From positions 1 through 46,657 of the forward strand of contig CAJQNJ010000014.1 of NCBI GenBank assembly GCA_905479685.1: a stretch of DNA of 46,657 nucleotides, written 5' to 3'. This document shows positions 17,001 through 24,865 of the stretch, piece after piece; positions within the stretch are counted from its first letter, which is position 1, and each line of letters starts with the position of its first letter. The notes under the pieces are model-generated. The model was not told where the DNA came from. It saw nothing but the letters and a program-made list of their open reading frames with translations, and did no database searches. Position numbers and translations under genes: made by a program. The DNA comes from an uncultured Acidimicrobiales bacterium. GTDB lineage: Bacteria; Actinomycetota; Acidimicrobiia; Acidimicrobiales; SHLQ01.

Positions 17001-17565
17001 CTCCAATACTGGTGGGCAGACGTCGAAGGCAACGCCCAGAGCCGCGGTCGCCAAGTTCGCCACCGGGGGAAAGACCGGCCCGAAGAAGGATCTCGGGATG
17101 CTCGCAATGGCATATGGGGACGTCTTCGTCGCTCAGATCGCAATGGGAGCGAACATGACACAGACCGTCCGGGCCTTCCACGAGGCGGCTGCCCACACCG
17201 GTCCATCGCTGATCATTGCATACAGTCCATGTATCGCCCACGGCATCGAGATGAGCACGATGATGCAGCACCAGAAACGAGCTGCTGAGTCGGGCTACTG
17301 GCCGCTCTACCGGTTCAATCCCGAACGCGAGTTGGTCGGCGAACACGCACTCGAACTCGACTCGCGGCCACCCACACTCAGCTTCCGGGACTTCGCCAGA
17401 ACCGAGGGCCGATTCGCGTCACTCGAACGCAGCGACCGTGCCACCGCGGACCGCCTCTTCGATGCCGCCCAGACAGATATCGACAACCGATGGCACCTCT
17501 ACGAGCAGATGGTGAACGTCGAACGAACCGCCAAATACTCCGATCTCCACGAGGACGACTCATGA
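14014..17565 (+). CDS. nifJ: Pyruvate:ferredoxin (flavodoxin) oxidoreductase, single-chain
   Basis: This enzyme converts pyruvate + CoA to acetyl-CoA + CO2 and reduces ferredoxin or flavodoxin. At 1183 residues it is a normal full-length homodimeric PFOR. In order: domain I with AIYPITPASPMGELCDAW and TASQGLLLMIPNIYKMVGEL, domain II (VLVIMGSGVGA), gamma domain (FGLGSDGTVGANKTTAKIVG), two 4Fe-4S motifs (CIDCGRCALVCPHA; CTGCGVCVDICPA), the Cys pair of the proximal cluster (ACAGCGETPY), and the thiamine-diphosphate site (GGDGWAYDIGFGGLDHVL, LDTEVYSNTGGQTSKATPRA). It sits in the ppdK operon with ATGA overlaps on both sides. Such an oxygen-sensitive enzyme suggests anaerobic or microaerobic capacity. 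No ferredoxin gene is in the window. Confidence 0.96.
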   Translation: MTQDNLPETITVDGNEAAAKVAYQLSDVVAIYPITPASPMGELCDAWAATNRPNRLGAVPRVIEMQSEGGAAGAVHGSLQAGAMTTTFTASQGLLLMIPNIYKMVGELSPCVIHVAARALATHALSIFGDHSDVMAVRQTGAALLASSSVQEAQDLALVAHASTLRTRVPFIHFFDGFRTSHEVAKIQALPPAAYDALIEHDLTLEHLMRGLDSNRPVLRGTAQNPDVFFQAREAANPFHAAVPEAVQNAMNQFATVTGRAYQLFDYEGAADAEDVLVIMGSGVGAASDWRRMAQSHGRKVGVLNVRLFRPFSSEHFVAALPPTTTRIAVLDRTKEPGSVGEPLYTDVCTSLMESWPGSLPLVIGGRYGLGSKEFTPAMVDAVFGELHHESPRKHITVGITDDVTHTSVHVDPSFESPRSDFEAVFFGLGSDGTVGANKTTAKIVGDETALHVQGYFVYDSKKSGAVTVSHLRFDSEQITSTYLIDTADFVACHRFSILERGDVTERCRHGGTLLLNTRFESDALWAQLPEQVRHDIIEKELTVWAIDADAIAASAGLRGRVNTVLQACFFALTEVLDTERAVDAMKARLSSSYGRQGAVIVERNVAAIDQAIDALRPIDVPELVEDAPPRIVTTNASTLLDTLLAGKGDLLPVSALPVDGTFPTGTSKFEKRSIAASIPIWDSDICIDCGRCALVCPHAAIRMKAMVDDDLTSQPDSFRSKLWKGPEGDRMTIQVAPDDCTGCGVCVDICPAKSKTEVKHQAINMEPIGDHLLVERTNFAFFEQIPEANRTGLKLTSVKGSQLAQPLFEFSGACAGCGETPYLKLLSQLFGDRTIIANATGCSSIYGGNLPTTPWTTDSNGRGPAWANSLFEDNAEFGLGMRLALDSHERRARSLLADQADGLGSLAEQLLGPAPSDEGPIAARRDQVEALRSILADRTDPQSRELHALADHLLRQNVWIVGGDGWAYDIGFGGLDHVLASGLDVNVLVLDTEVYSNTGGQTSKATPRAAVAKFATGGKTGPKKDLGMLAMAYGDVFVAQIAMGANMTQTVRAFHEAAAHTGPSLIIAYSPCIAHGIEMSTMMQHQKRAAESGYWPLYRFNPERELVGEHALELDSRPPTLSFRDFARTEGRFASLERSDRATADRLFDAAQTDIDNRWHLYEQMVNVERTAKYSDLHEDDS

Positions 17566-18608
17566 GCCGCGACACGGACCCGCCGGCACTGCCATGGCGC
17601 CACGATGGGTCGATAGACCTCAACACGTCGTACCTTGGCCTCGAACTTCGCAATCCGGTTGTTGCATCAGCCTCTCCCCTCACTGGGCGGATTGACGACC
17701 TCGTGCGGATCGAGCATTCGGGAGCGGGAGCAGTGGTCCTTCCCTCCCTGTTCGAGGAGCAGATCGAACAAGAGGCAATGCTCATGGATGTCATGGGAGG
17801 CTTCGACCTGGGTCCGGAGGCGATCGGCGGTCACGTCCCTCAGGTCGAGCACCTGACCGGCGGCCCAGACCAGTACCTGTCTCTCGTCGAAGAGGCGGTC
17901 GAGGCTCTTCACATCCCGGTGATCGCAAGCCTGAACGGCACAACGCCGGGTGGTTGGACGAGCTTCGCCGAACTCGTGCAGGACGCCGGCGCACACGCAC
18001 TCGAATTGAACATCTATGACGTCGCCGCCGATCCCGATGTCACGGGCGCGGAACTCGAGGATCAGTACGTCCGGCTCGTGTCATCGGTCAGATCGATCGT
18101 TGAGATTCCGCTGGCGGTCAAACTCGGTCCACACTTCAGCTCGATGGCAAACCTTGCTCGCAAGTTCGAAGACGCCGGAGCCGACGGCCTGGTGCTGTTC
18201 AATCGCTTCTATCAGCCCGACATCGACCTCGATGACTTGACCGTTGCGCCAAATCTGACTCTCAGCAACTCAGGTGAACTGCGATTCATCCTTCGATGGA
18301 TTGCCATCCTGCGAGGGCAACTGTCATGTTCGTTAGCCGCGACCACGGGGGTGCATACCTCCGAGGACGTCGTGAAATCCCTGCTTGCTGGTGCCGACGT
18401 CGCCATGATGACCTCGGCACTACTCGCGAACGGACCCACACATGTGCAGACGGTGCTCGATGAGACCACTATCTGGTTCGAATCTCGAGGGTACGAGTCG
18501 TTGAATCAAGCTCGAGGAAGCCTGAGTCAGCGCGCCGTTCCCAACCCATCCGCATTCGAACGATCCAACTATGCAAAGACCTTGGCGTCGTATCACCCGT
18601 CACGCTGA
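17562..18608 (+). CDS. Dihydroorotate dehydrogenase-like FMN protein, PFOR-associated
   Basis: This 348-residue TIM-barrel protein is related to class 1 dihydroorotate dehydrogenase: DLNTSYLGLELRNPVVASAS, HIPVIASLNGTTPGGW, IPLAVKLGPHFSSMANLARK, GADGLVLFNRFYQPDIDLDD, LSLAATTGVHTSEDVVKSLL. True DHODs carry a catalytic Cys or Ser in the N-x-SCPN loop. Here that loop reads ELNIYDVAADPDVTG, without the Cys, so orotate formation is unlikely. This subfamily is often encoded next to PFOR genes, and a role with reduced ferredoxin is an inference. The start is the ATG overlapping the nifJ stop (ATGA). It ends 8 bp from a convergent gene. Confidence 0.88.
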   Translation: MSRDTDPPALPWRHDGSIDLNTSYLGLELRNPVVASASPLTGRIDDLVRIEHSGAGAVVLPSLFEEQIEQEAMLMDVMGGFDLGPEAIGGHVPQVEHLTGGPDQYLSLVEEAVEALHIPVIASLNGTTPGGWTSFAELVQDAGAHALELNIYDVAADPDVTGAELEDQYVRLVSSVRSIVEIPLAVKLGPHFSSMANLARKFEDAGADGLVLFNRFYQPDIDLDDLTVAPNLTLSNSGELRFILRWIAILRGQLSCSLAATTGVHTSEDVVKSLLAGADVAMMTSALLANGPTHVQTVLDETTIWFESRGYESLNQARGSLSQRAVPNPSAFERSNYAKTLASYHPSR

Positions 18609-18616
18609 GTAAATCG

Positions 18617-19507
18617 TCAGCTCGGCGGAATGCGGCCGATTCCAGCACGACGCCGCATCAGCTCCATCACCGAGGAGTTGTCGGCATCGGCGAGGCCAGT
18701 GCTCTCGGCCTCAACGAGCGCGTCGCGGACCACTTCGACGAGCGCGTGTGAGGCGCCGATCGACTCGGCGTGCCCGTTGATCAGTCGTGAATCCTTGAGA
18801 CTCTGGCGCACACGAGAAGCAGGCGGATAATGGTCACCGTCGACCATACGTTGGCCCCAGATGTCCATTGCCTTGGAATACGCAGCGCTATCGCGCAGCA
18901 CCTCGAACATCGATGTCAGATCGAGCTCCGCCTTTTCGGCGACCGCCAGGCCCTCAGCGACAGCAGCCCTGTTGATCGACAGCACGTGGTTGACCACGAG
19001 TTTCGCAGTCGATCCGGCCCCGAGAGGACCAACGGCGTACACCCGTCTTCCCAGAGGCTCCAGCAGTGCTGTCGCCACCTCGACGTCGTGGTCATCGCCG
19101 CCCACCATGAAGATCACGTCCTTGCGGGCAGCTTGCGCGGCGTTGCCCGACACGGTCGCATCGACATAGGCGTGGCCGGCATCTGCAAGAAGCGATGCCG
19201 CCGTAATCGAGTCAGCGGGTGCGCCTGTGGTGGTGTCGATCACCAATACTCGGCCGGGCTCGGCCGCGATGATCTCTTCGCAGACCTCGAGCATCACCAC
19301 GCTGTTCGGGAGCGACAAGACGACCCGATCGGCCTCAGCAACAGCTTCACCGACCGATGCAAAGGACTCCCCGCCTCGGGCGGCGAGTTCGCTCCGGCGG
19401 TCCGGGTCAGGGTCATACCCCAGGACGCGATGACCAACGTCGAGCAAATGACCCGCAATTGTGCCACCCATGAGTCCGAGGCCGAGGACTGCGACATCGG
19501 TGCCCAT
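18617..19507 (-). CDS. 3-hydroxyisobutyrate dehydrogenase-family oxidoreductase (a)
   Basis: This 296-residue NAD(P)-dependent beta-hydroxyacid dehydrogenase begins with a Rossmann motif, VAVLGLGLMGGTIAGHLLDV. It has the substrate-binding signature VDATVSGNAAQAARKDVIFM and the catalytic Lys segment GAGSTAKLVVNHVLSINRAA. Such enzymes oxidise 3-hydroxyisobutyrate, tartronate semialdehyde, glucarate-pathway intermediates and similar acids. The specific substrate is unknown. It is the second gene of a minus-strand pair behind a LigI-like lactonase, sharing one base with it (TGATG), so the two probably act in the same pathway. Confidence 0.9.
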   Translation of the reverse strand: MGTDVAVLGLGLMGGTIAGHLLDVGHRVLGYDPDPDRRSELAARGGESFASVGEAVAEADRVVLSLPNSVVMLEVCEEIIAAEPGRVLVIDTTTGAPADSITAASLLADAGHAYVDATVSGNAAQAARKDVIFMVGGDDHDVEVATALLEPLGRRVYAVGPLGAGSTAKLVVNHVLSINRAAVAEGLAVAEKAELDLTSMFEVLRDSAAYSKAMDIWGQRMVDGDHYPPASRVRQSLKDSRLINGHAESIGASHALVEVVRDALVEAESTGLADADNSSVMELMRRRAGIGRIPPS

Positions 19508-20391
19508 CAGAAGCGGTACAACTGGGCTGGGGTGTCGACCAGGATCTTTTGTCTCAACGCTTCATCGGTCACCCATTCGCCGAGCGCATCGGCGAGGTCT
19601 CCATCGTTGGGGTTGACCTCGTACTTGTTGGGGTGTGGCCAATCGGTACCCCACATGATTCGATCCTCGGCGGCTTCGATCAGTGCGTGCGCCATGGGCT
19701 TGACATCGTCGTAGGGCGGCAGATCGGTGGCGCTGACACGGTTGGCGCCCGAGATCTTCATCCACGTGTTGCCCTCACGCATGAGGCCGAGTAGAGCCTG
19801 GAATCCTGTCGCGCTCACCCCGTCAGCGGCCTTTTGATAGGCGAAGTGTCCAATTGTCATCGGGACCGTGACCGACTCGAAGGTTGGCATCAGATCGATG
19901 ATGTGCGAACCCGGGAACAAGAACTCGATGTGCCAACCGAGATCACGGATCCGATCGCACAGCATGGGTATCTCGTCCATGGTGACCGGCATCCCACCGA
20001 GGTTGTCCGTGTTCAGCCGGACCCCACGCACACCCAATCCGTCAAGCCTGACGAGCTCGTCGTCGGTGATGTCGAGTCCGCACGCAATCACGGCTCGCGC
20101 TCGATCGGGCGTCTCGGCGTTCAGTGCGGACATCCCGTCGAGGATCGCTGAGTTGTCCACTCCGTAGGTGCTGGGTTGTGTGAAGACCACCCGATCGACA
20201 CCCAGTGCCGTGTGAAGATTCCGAAGGTCACCCAGCGTGGATTCTGGAGGGTTGTACCCACGATCGGGTGACAACGGGTAACGATCTTCGAACACGTGCA
20301 CATGGGTATCGATGGTGCCGGTCGGCATTGTCCAATTCGGAGTTTTCGGATGCCTATCAGGGGCAATACAGTCGCGAATCATGGCAGTCAC
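19507..20391 (-). CDS. Amidohydrolase, 2-pyrone-4,6-dicarboxylate lactonase (LigI)-like
   Basis: A TIM-barrel hydrolase of about 294 residues of the COG3618 group, which includes LigI and sugar lactonases. The N-terminal PTGTIDTHVHVFEDRYPLSP carries the H-x-H motif. TLGDLRNLHTALGVDRVVFT and QPSTYGVDNSAILDGM follow, as in LigI, then LGVRGVRLNTDNLGG. The C-terminal metal/general-base motif is IMWGTDWPHPNKYEVN. The family hydrolyses lactone rings formed from aromatic or sugar breakdown. I chose the GTG at 20391 because GAGAGG lies 9 bases upstream; an ATG at 20382 is also possible. It is divergent from the ACMSD-type pseudogene, with a candidate operator between. Substrate is inferred, not shown. 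Confidence 0.85.
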   Translation of the reverse strand: MTAMIRDCIAPDRHPKTPNWTMPTGTIDTHVHVFEDRYPLSPDRGYNPPESTLGDLRNLHTALGVDRVVFTQPSTYGVDNSAILDGMSALNAETPDRARAVIACGLDITDDELVRLDGLGVRGVRLNTDNLGGMPVTMDEIPMLCDRIRDLGWHIEFLFPGSHIIDLMPTFESVTVPMTIGHFAYQKAADGVSATGFQALLGLMREGNTWMKISGANRVSATDLPPYDDVKPMAHALIEAAEDRIMWGTDWPHPNKYEVNPNDGDLADALGEWVTDEALRQKILVDTPAQLYRF

Positions 20392-20439
20392 AGGTCTGGT
20401 CCTCTCACAATTTGCGGCCACGCCGCATCACACAGCCGA

Positions 20440-20458
20440 ATCATATATCATGCACGAT
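20440..20458. promoter_or_regulatory. Candidate GntR-type operator in the divergent lactonase/amidohydrolase region
   Basis: ATCATATATCATGCACGAT matches its own reverse complement at 13 of 19 positions. Its right half, ATCATGCACGAT, resembles 32158-32169 (ATGATGTCAGAT) and 37791-37802 (ATAATGTCAGAT). It sits between two divergent catabolic operons, 48 bp before the plus-strand start. The family of the regulator is a guess from symmetry and AT-rich centre. Confidence 0.45.
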
Positions 20459-20505
20459 GTACGGCACCCACCTGAGCCGTAACCAATTAAGGAGACCCAC
20501 ACCGA

Positions 20506-21524
20506 ATGCGAGCGACACGAACCGACGGACCGGTGATCGACATCCATTGCCACCGAGAGTGCGGACCGGCAACCGAGATCATGGCCATTGAAGAGGAACG
20601 AGTCGGCCGAGTCCGCCTCCAATACGGCAGCGACCTGACCCGCAAGGTGAACAAGGAGCAACTGCAGTACCTGCGCCCGAAGATGGACTTCCTCGAGGAA
20701 CGCATAAAGGACATGGACGCCATGGGCGTCGACATCCAAGCGATCGCAGTTGCCGTGTACCAGTACTACTACTGGGCAGAAGCCGAAGTCGGGGCACGCG
20801 TCAGCCGGGTCGCCAATGAAGAACTGGTCGAGAGCACGTCGAAGTTCAACGGACGATTCAGCCCGCTCGGCACCGTCCCGTTGCAGGACACCGATGCTGC
20901 GATCGCTAACTTCGGTACTGCGTCGAAGAGCTCGGAATGAAGGGTCTGGAGATCGGCACTCATGTCGACAGCACCGAAGAGATCTCGAGCCCACGTCTCG
21001 ATCCCTTCTGGGCCGAGGTCGAACGACTCGGGGCGCTCATCGTGGTGCACACCAACGGCCACACGCACAGGGACCGGTTGCAGGACCACAACTTCCTGAA
21101 CATCATCGCTCATCCATACGAGGCGACACTTGCGACAGCACATCTCATCTTCAATGGTGTGATGGAGCGTTATCCCGATCTCAAGATCGTCGTCGTCCAC
21201 GGCGGTGGCTACCTTCCCGCCTATGCAGGTCGAATCGATCACGCATGGCGAGCCAGGGAAGACGTTCGCGAAGGCGTTCCCCTCCAGCCCAGTGAGTACT
21301 TGAAACGGTTCTTCTTCGACACGATGGTGTTCGAGCCTGATCAGTTGAAGTTCCTCGTCGACAAGTACGGCGCCGAACACGTCATGTTGGGCACGGACTA
21401 CCCCTATGACATGGGTGACGACGATCCTCTCGAGTTCATCGGCAGCGTCCCGGGCCTCACCCAAGACCAGATCGATCTCATCAGCGGCGGAAATGCTGCA
21501 CGACTCCTGGGGTTCACACAATGA
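20506..21524 (+). pseudogene. ACMSD-type amidohydrolase with a -1 frameshift
   Basis: Two adjacent frames together make one ACMSD-family amidohydrolase/decarboxylase. Frame one (20506-20940) begins with GPVIDIHCHRECGP (H-x-H) and runs to VPLQDTDAAIAN before going out of frame. Frame two (20937-21524) holds MKGLEIGTHVDS, VVHTNGHTHRD, VVVHGGGYLPAYAGRIDHAW and HVMLGTDYPYDMGDDDP (metal Asp). Restoring one base near 20910/20911 gives A-N-LRYCVEELGMKGLEIG, exactly the joining sequence of intact homologues, including those at 41118 and 42978. AAGGAG precedes the first ATG. The break leaves an ATGA overlap, so two polypeptides could be made. Sequencing error or true mutation cannot be separated here. 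Confidence 0.85.
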
Positions 21525-22636
21525 GCGGAATCGGACTAGCTGTCATCGGCTGCGGGACAATCGGACGAATCCGAGCAGTGCTCGCTCGCGAACACCCCGG
21601 CGTTACCTGGCTCGGTCTGTGCGACCGACATGCCGAGACGGCAAACAAACTCGCCGAAGACACCGAAGCAGACTTCGTGACCACCGACGTGGCCTCACTC
21701 CTCGCGCGCCCCGAGGTCACCGCAGTGATCGTGGCAACCGATGAACGTGAGCACGTCGACCCCATCATGCAATCGGTTTCGCATGGCTTCCCGATGTTCA
21801 TCGAGAAGCCCTTGGCCACCGATCCACTCGACTCCGCTCGAATTCTGGCCGCTATCGAAGACAACAACGTCGATGCTGTCGTGGGCTACACCAACCGGTT
21901 CAGACGACGTTTCCTTGGCGTGAAACAGAAGCTTCGCGACGAGCAGATCGGCGAGGTCACGAGCGTGGTGACCCGCGCGTTCATGAACCGCATGGTGGTG
22001 TACGCAACACTGGCCAAGGCCGATGATCGGACGAACCTGACACCGATGGTCGTATCGGGAACGCACAGCCTCGACATGTCCATGTGGCTCATGGAGGGCA
22101 AGAAACCTGTCGAGGTGTACGCACGATCGAACGACAAGCTGCTCGGTGAGTGGGGCACAAAGGATTCGACCTTTGGGCTCTTCACGATGGACGATGGCAC
22201 GTTGTTCAGCATGAACATCTCATGGGCCCTGCCGGTCGTCTGGCCCGGCGCCGTGTACGGCCTCGAGATCGGTATCGTCGGCACGAAGGGCGTGATCGAC
22301 ATCGAAGACACCCATCGCGATGTCATCATCGCGTCGGAGGTACCGCAACCAGCCGGCTACACCAGCCGAGGTTTCGAACCACCCAACGAACGAAACGTGG
22401 ACTTCATGGGCAGCTATCCGCCGGGCGATGTGTCCGACGGAATGTTGTGGGGTCCCATGCGCGAGGAAACACTCACGTGGTACAACCGTTTGGCGAAGGG
22501 TTTCAATACCCCTCATGCCACGGCTGCTGAGGGTCACAGCAATCTCATCCTCACCATGGCCATGGACTATTCAGCAAAGACCGGAAAGCCCGTCCAGCTA
22601 CCCATCGAACCCGAACAACTCCTGGAGCTCAACTAA
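21521..22636 (+). CDS. Gfo/Idh/MocA-family oxidoreductase (a)
   Basis: A 371-residue NAD(P)-dependent oxidoreductase. The N-terminal Rossmann fold shows LAVIGCGTIGRIRAVLAREH, and FIEKPLATD carries the EKP motif with the catalytic Lys. The barrel half contains VVSGTHSLDMSMWLMEGKKP with the catalytic His, but Val replaces the Asp four residues before it. FTMDDGTLFSMNISWALP and VGTKGVIDIEDTHRDVII follow. Family members oxidise or reduce sugars, inositols and cyclic acids; LigC of the protocatechuate 4,5-pathway is also one. The start overlaps the amidohydrolase stop by 4 bp. The substrate is unknown. Confidence 0.92.
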   Translation: MSGIGLAVIGCGTIGRIRAVLAREHPGVTWLGLCDRHAETANKLAEDTEADFVTTDVASLLARPEVTAVIVATDEREHVDPIMQSVSHGFPMFIEKPLATDPLDSARILAAIEDNNVDAVVGYTNRFRRRFLGVKQKLRDEQIGEVTSVVTRAFMNRMVVYATLAKADDRTNLTPMVVSGTHSLDMSMWLMEGKKPVEVYARSNDKLLGEWGTKDSTFGLFTMDDGTLFSMNISWALPVVWPGAVYGLEIGIVGTKGVIDIEDTHRDVIIASEVPQPAGYTSRGFEPPNERNVDFMGSYPPGDVSDGMLWGPMREETLTWYNRLAKGFNTPHATAAEGHSNLILTMAMDYSAKTGKPVQLPIEPEQLLELN

Positions 22637-23703
22637 TGAATCAATTGAATGTTGCCGTCATCGGCACCGGCTGGTGTGGTGGAATCCGCGCCGTAGCCTG
22701 TGCCCAACACCCAATCTGCGGCGATCTGCATATCGCCGAGTCCAACCCGGAACGTCTGGCCGAAATGGCCGCAGAGACCAACGCCGTTTCCGCGACCGAT
22801 GACTGGGAGAGCCTCATTGGTCGTAGCGATATCGATGTCGTGATGATTTCTGCGACACCCGAGACGTTGCACTACCCGATGGCCAAAGCCGCGCTCGAAG
22901 CCGGCAAACATGTGCTGCTGGAAAAGCCAATCGCGCTTCGACTGGAAGAAGCTGACGAACTGATCGAGATCGCCGAGGAAAAGAACGTCAAGTTCACGGT
23001 CGGGTATTCACAACGGTTCAATGCGAAACAAGCGCTGGCCAAGCGGTCGTTGGTCAACGGCGACCTCGGCGAGCCGAGCTCGATTCTCGTGAGCCGCCAC
23101 ATCGGGCGCAACCTCGGTGCAAAGATCGGCAATCGCATCAAGCTCTCCCCCGCCGCCATGGAAGCCACCCACGACATCGACTTCGCCATGTGGTGCCTCG
23201 AGCCTCGCCGACCGGTCCGCGTCTATTCGCAGAACTCCTTCGGCGTTCGCCGCGAGATGGGCTTGCCGGACTCACAGATCACCGTCATCACGATGGACGA
23301 TGGCGTCGTCGTCACGATCAATGCCGGGATGTCGCTACCGAATCACTACAAGAACGCTGCGACCACATGGATCGAAGTGATCGGGACCAAGGGCTCGATC
23401 ATCGCCGACGACAGCCACCGCGACATCGTCGTCAACACGACCGAACGTGGCATCGAGTTCCCACTGTCGACCATGCCGGGCGAAGCGGTAGACCAGATGT
23501 ACGCCGGTCCAATGGAGCGAGAGACGATCTCGTTCCTCGAAGCGGTGTTGTACGACCGACCAGCGATGGTCGATCCACGACTCGCTCGCATGACGATGGA
23601 GGTCTACATGGCCGCTGATCTGTCCGCTGACCTCAACGAACCCATCGAGCTGCCACTTTCAGCAGACCAGATGGGCCTCGCTCTGGCGGCTTCGGTCAAG
23701 TAG
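22636..23703 (+). CDS. Gfo/Idh/MocA-family oxidoreductase (b)
   Basis: A 355-residue paralogue of the preceding gene, sharing one base with it (TAATG). Rossmann motif VAVIGTGWCGGIRAVACAQH, LLEKPIALRLEEADELIEIA with EKP, VGYSQRFNAKQALAKRSLVN, and AMEATHDIDFAMWCLEPRRP with the catalytic His retained. The C-terminal barrel carries VITMDDGVVVTINAGMSLPN and VIGTKGSIIADDSHRDIVVN. Two adjacent Gfo/Idh/MocA genes often act on successive or epimeric intermediates (for example oxidise-then-reduce racemisation). The 3' end overlaps the convergent cinA-like gene by 8 bp. Confidence 0.92.
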   Translation: MNQLNVAVIGTGWCGGIRAVACAQHPICGDLHIAESNPERLAEMAAETNAVSATDDWESLIGRSDIDVVMISATPETLHYPMAKAALEAGKHVLLEKPIALRLEEADELIEIAEEKNVKFTVGYSQRFNAKQALAKRSLVNGDLGEPSSILVSRHIGRNLGAKIGNRIKLSPAAMEATHDIDFAMWCLEPRRPVRVYSQNSFGVRREMGLPDSQITVITMDDGVVVTINAGMSLPNHYKNAATTWIEVIGTKGSIIADDSHRDIVVNTTERGIEFPLSTMPGEAVDQMYAGPMERETISFLEAVLYDRPAMVDPRLARMTMEVYMAADLSADLNEPIELPLSADQMGLALAASVK

Positions 23704-24865
23704 CGATCGCCTTGCGGAGCAAGTGAATCGCACCAACAGCTGCAAACGCACGAGCTCGCTCGTCGTTGCCCAACGCACGAACTGACGTCACCAGCTCGAC
23801 CTCTGGTGTCCTGATCGCCACTCCGATCTGCCGTGAGGCCGCGCCATCGGCCGAACGCTGTTCGGTGATTTCGCCGACGACCACCGAGACATCGGCTCGA
23901 TCGGTCAGTGACGCCATCAACGAACCTGCATGTGCCTCGACATCGGTGACCGGAGATTCCCCGGTCGGTCGAATCACGCCTCCGGCGAATCCCGTAATCG
24001 CCGCCAGCCGCGACGCCACGAGCCCATGCGTGCAGATCTCGAGCGAACCGACAGACCATCCGCGCTGGGCCAGGGATGCTTGCACGAGACCGTCGACGGT
24101 CTCGTCATCGGTCGCGAAGATCGCATCACCCAACCGATCGCGAACAACCGCCTCTACCTCAGCGATCATCGCGGACGTCTCCCCGACCGAGCTCGCCTTC
24201 GCAGTTATCCGGACGCGTACTTCTGGTCCTTTGATCAAGAACGCAACAGACGGGTTGGTGGTCGCATACAGATCATCGAGCTTTTCTGCGATCTGGGACT
24301 CACCGAGTCCCCAGCAGTGCAGAAGTCGGCTCGACAGCACCGCTGGCTCTCCCGACACCTCTCGCAACCGGGGTCTGACCTGATCATCGATCATTGGTCG
24401 CATCTCCGTCGGCACACCAGGCACAGCGAAAATGGGCGTGCCCTTGTGAACCGCCGCAATCCCCAATGCCACTCCAGCGCTGTTCGGTAACGGATCCGAT
24501 CCCTCGGGGTAATCGGCCATCTTCAACGCGGTGTCGGCGACGACGCCACGTTCTGCGAGACGAGCTCGGATGGCCTCCGCGTGGTCACGGTCGGTCACCA
24601 CGCCAACACCAAGGAGCGCACAGATTGCGTCTCGTGTCTGATCATCTTGAGTCGGACCGATTCCGCCCGTCATGATCACGGCGTCGGACCGATCGCATGC
24701 TGTTCGTATCGTCTCGACCAGGCGATCGAGATTGTCTCCTACGGTGACTTGGTGGTGGACGTCGAAGCCGTCCTCGGCAAGTCGTTTACCGATGTCAGCC
24801 ACATTCGTGTTGATGATCTCTCCGAGCAGGAGCTCGGTCCCTACGGCGATGACCTCGACGATCAT
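23696..24865 (-). CDS. CinA-family protein with degenerate amidase domain
   Basis: A 389-residue CinA-type protein. The N-terminal MoCF-like domain is well conserved: IVEVIAVGTELLLGEIINTN, DAVIMTGGIGPTQDDQTRDA, GTPIFAVPGVPTEMRPMIDD. The middle KOW-like part includes IKGPEVRVRITAKA. The C-terminal region aligns to the nicotinamide-nucleotide amidase domain (PncC), but its ESCTGG active-site motif reads EICTHG and the GPGG region is missing, so deamidase activity is probably lost. Intact CinA removes non-canonical NMN or ADP-ribose products. Here it follows an FAA-hydrolase gene with a 4-bp overlap, an unusual partner. Confidence 0.85.
   Translation of the reverse strand: MIVEVIAVGTELLLGEIINTNVADIGKRLAEDGFDVHHQVTVGDNLDRLVETIRTACDRSDAVIMTGGIGPTQDDQTRDAICALLGVGVVTDRDHAEAIRARLAERGVVADTALKMADYPEGSDPLPNSAGVALGIAAVHKGTPIFAVPGVPTEMRPMIDDQVRPRLREVSGEPAVLSSRLLHCWGLGESQIAEKLDDLYATTNPSVAFLIKGPEVRVRITAKASSVGETSAMIAEVEAVVRDRLGDAIFATDDETVDGLVQASLAQRGWSVGSLEICTHGLVASRLAAITGFAGGVIRPTGESPVTDVEAHAGSLMASLTDRADVSVVVGEITEQRSADGAASRQIGVAIRTPEVELVTSVRALGNDERARAFAAVGAIHLLRKAIAT

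Noticed and set aside
16520-17206. A 228-residue minus-strand frame inside nifJ, and similar long antisense frames inside otsA, ppdK and gabD.
   Set aside because: They are Arg-rich shadows of high-GC codon use, lack domains and oppose clearly conserved proteins.
20937-21524. Treating the downstream half of the amidohydrolase as an independent gene.
   Set aside because: One restored base joins it perfectly to the upstream half, and its sequence begins in the middle of the barrel.
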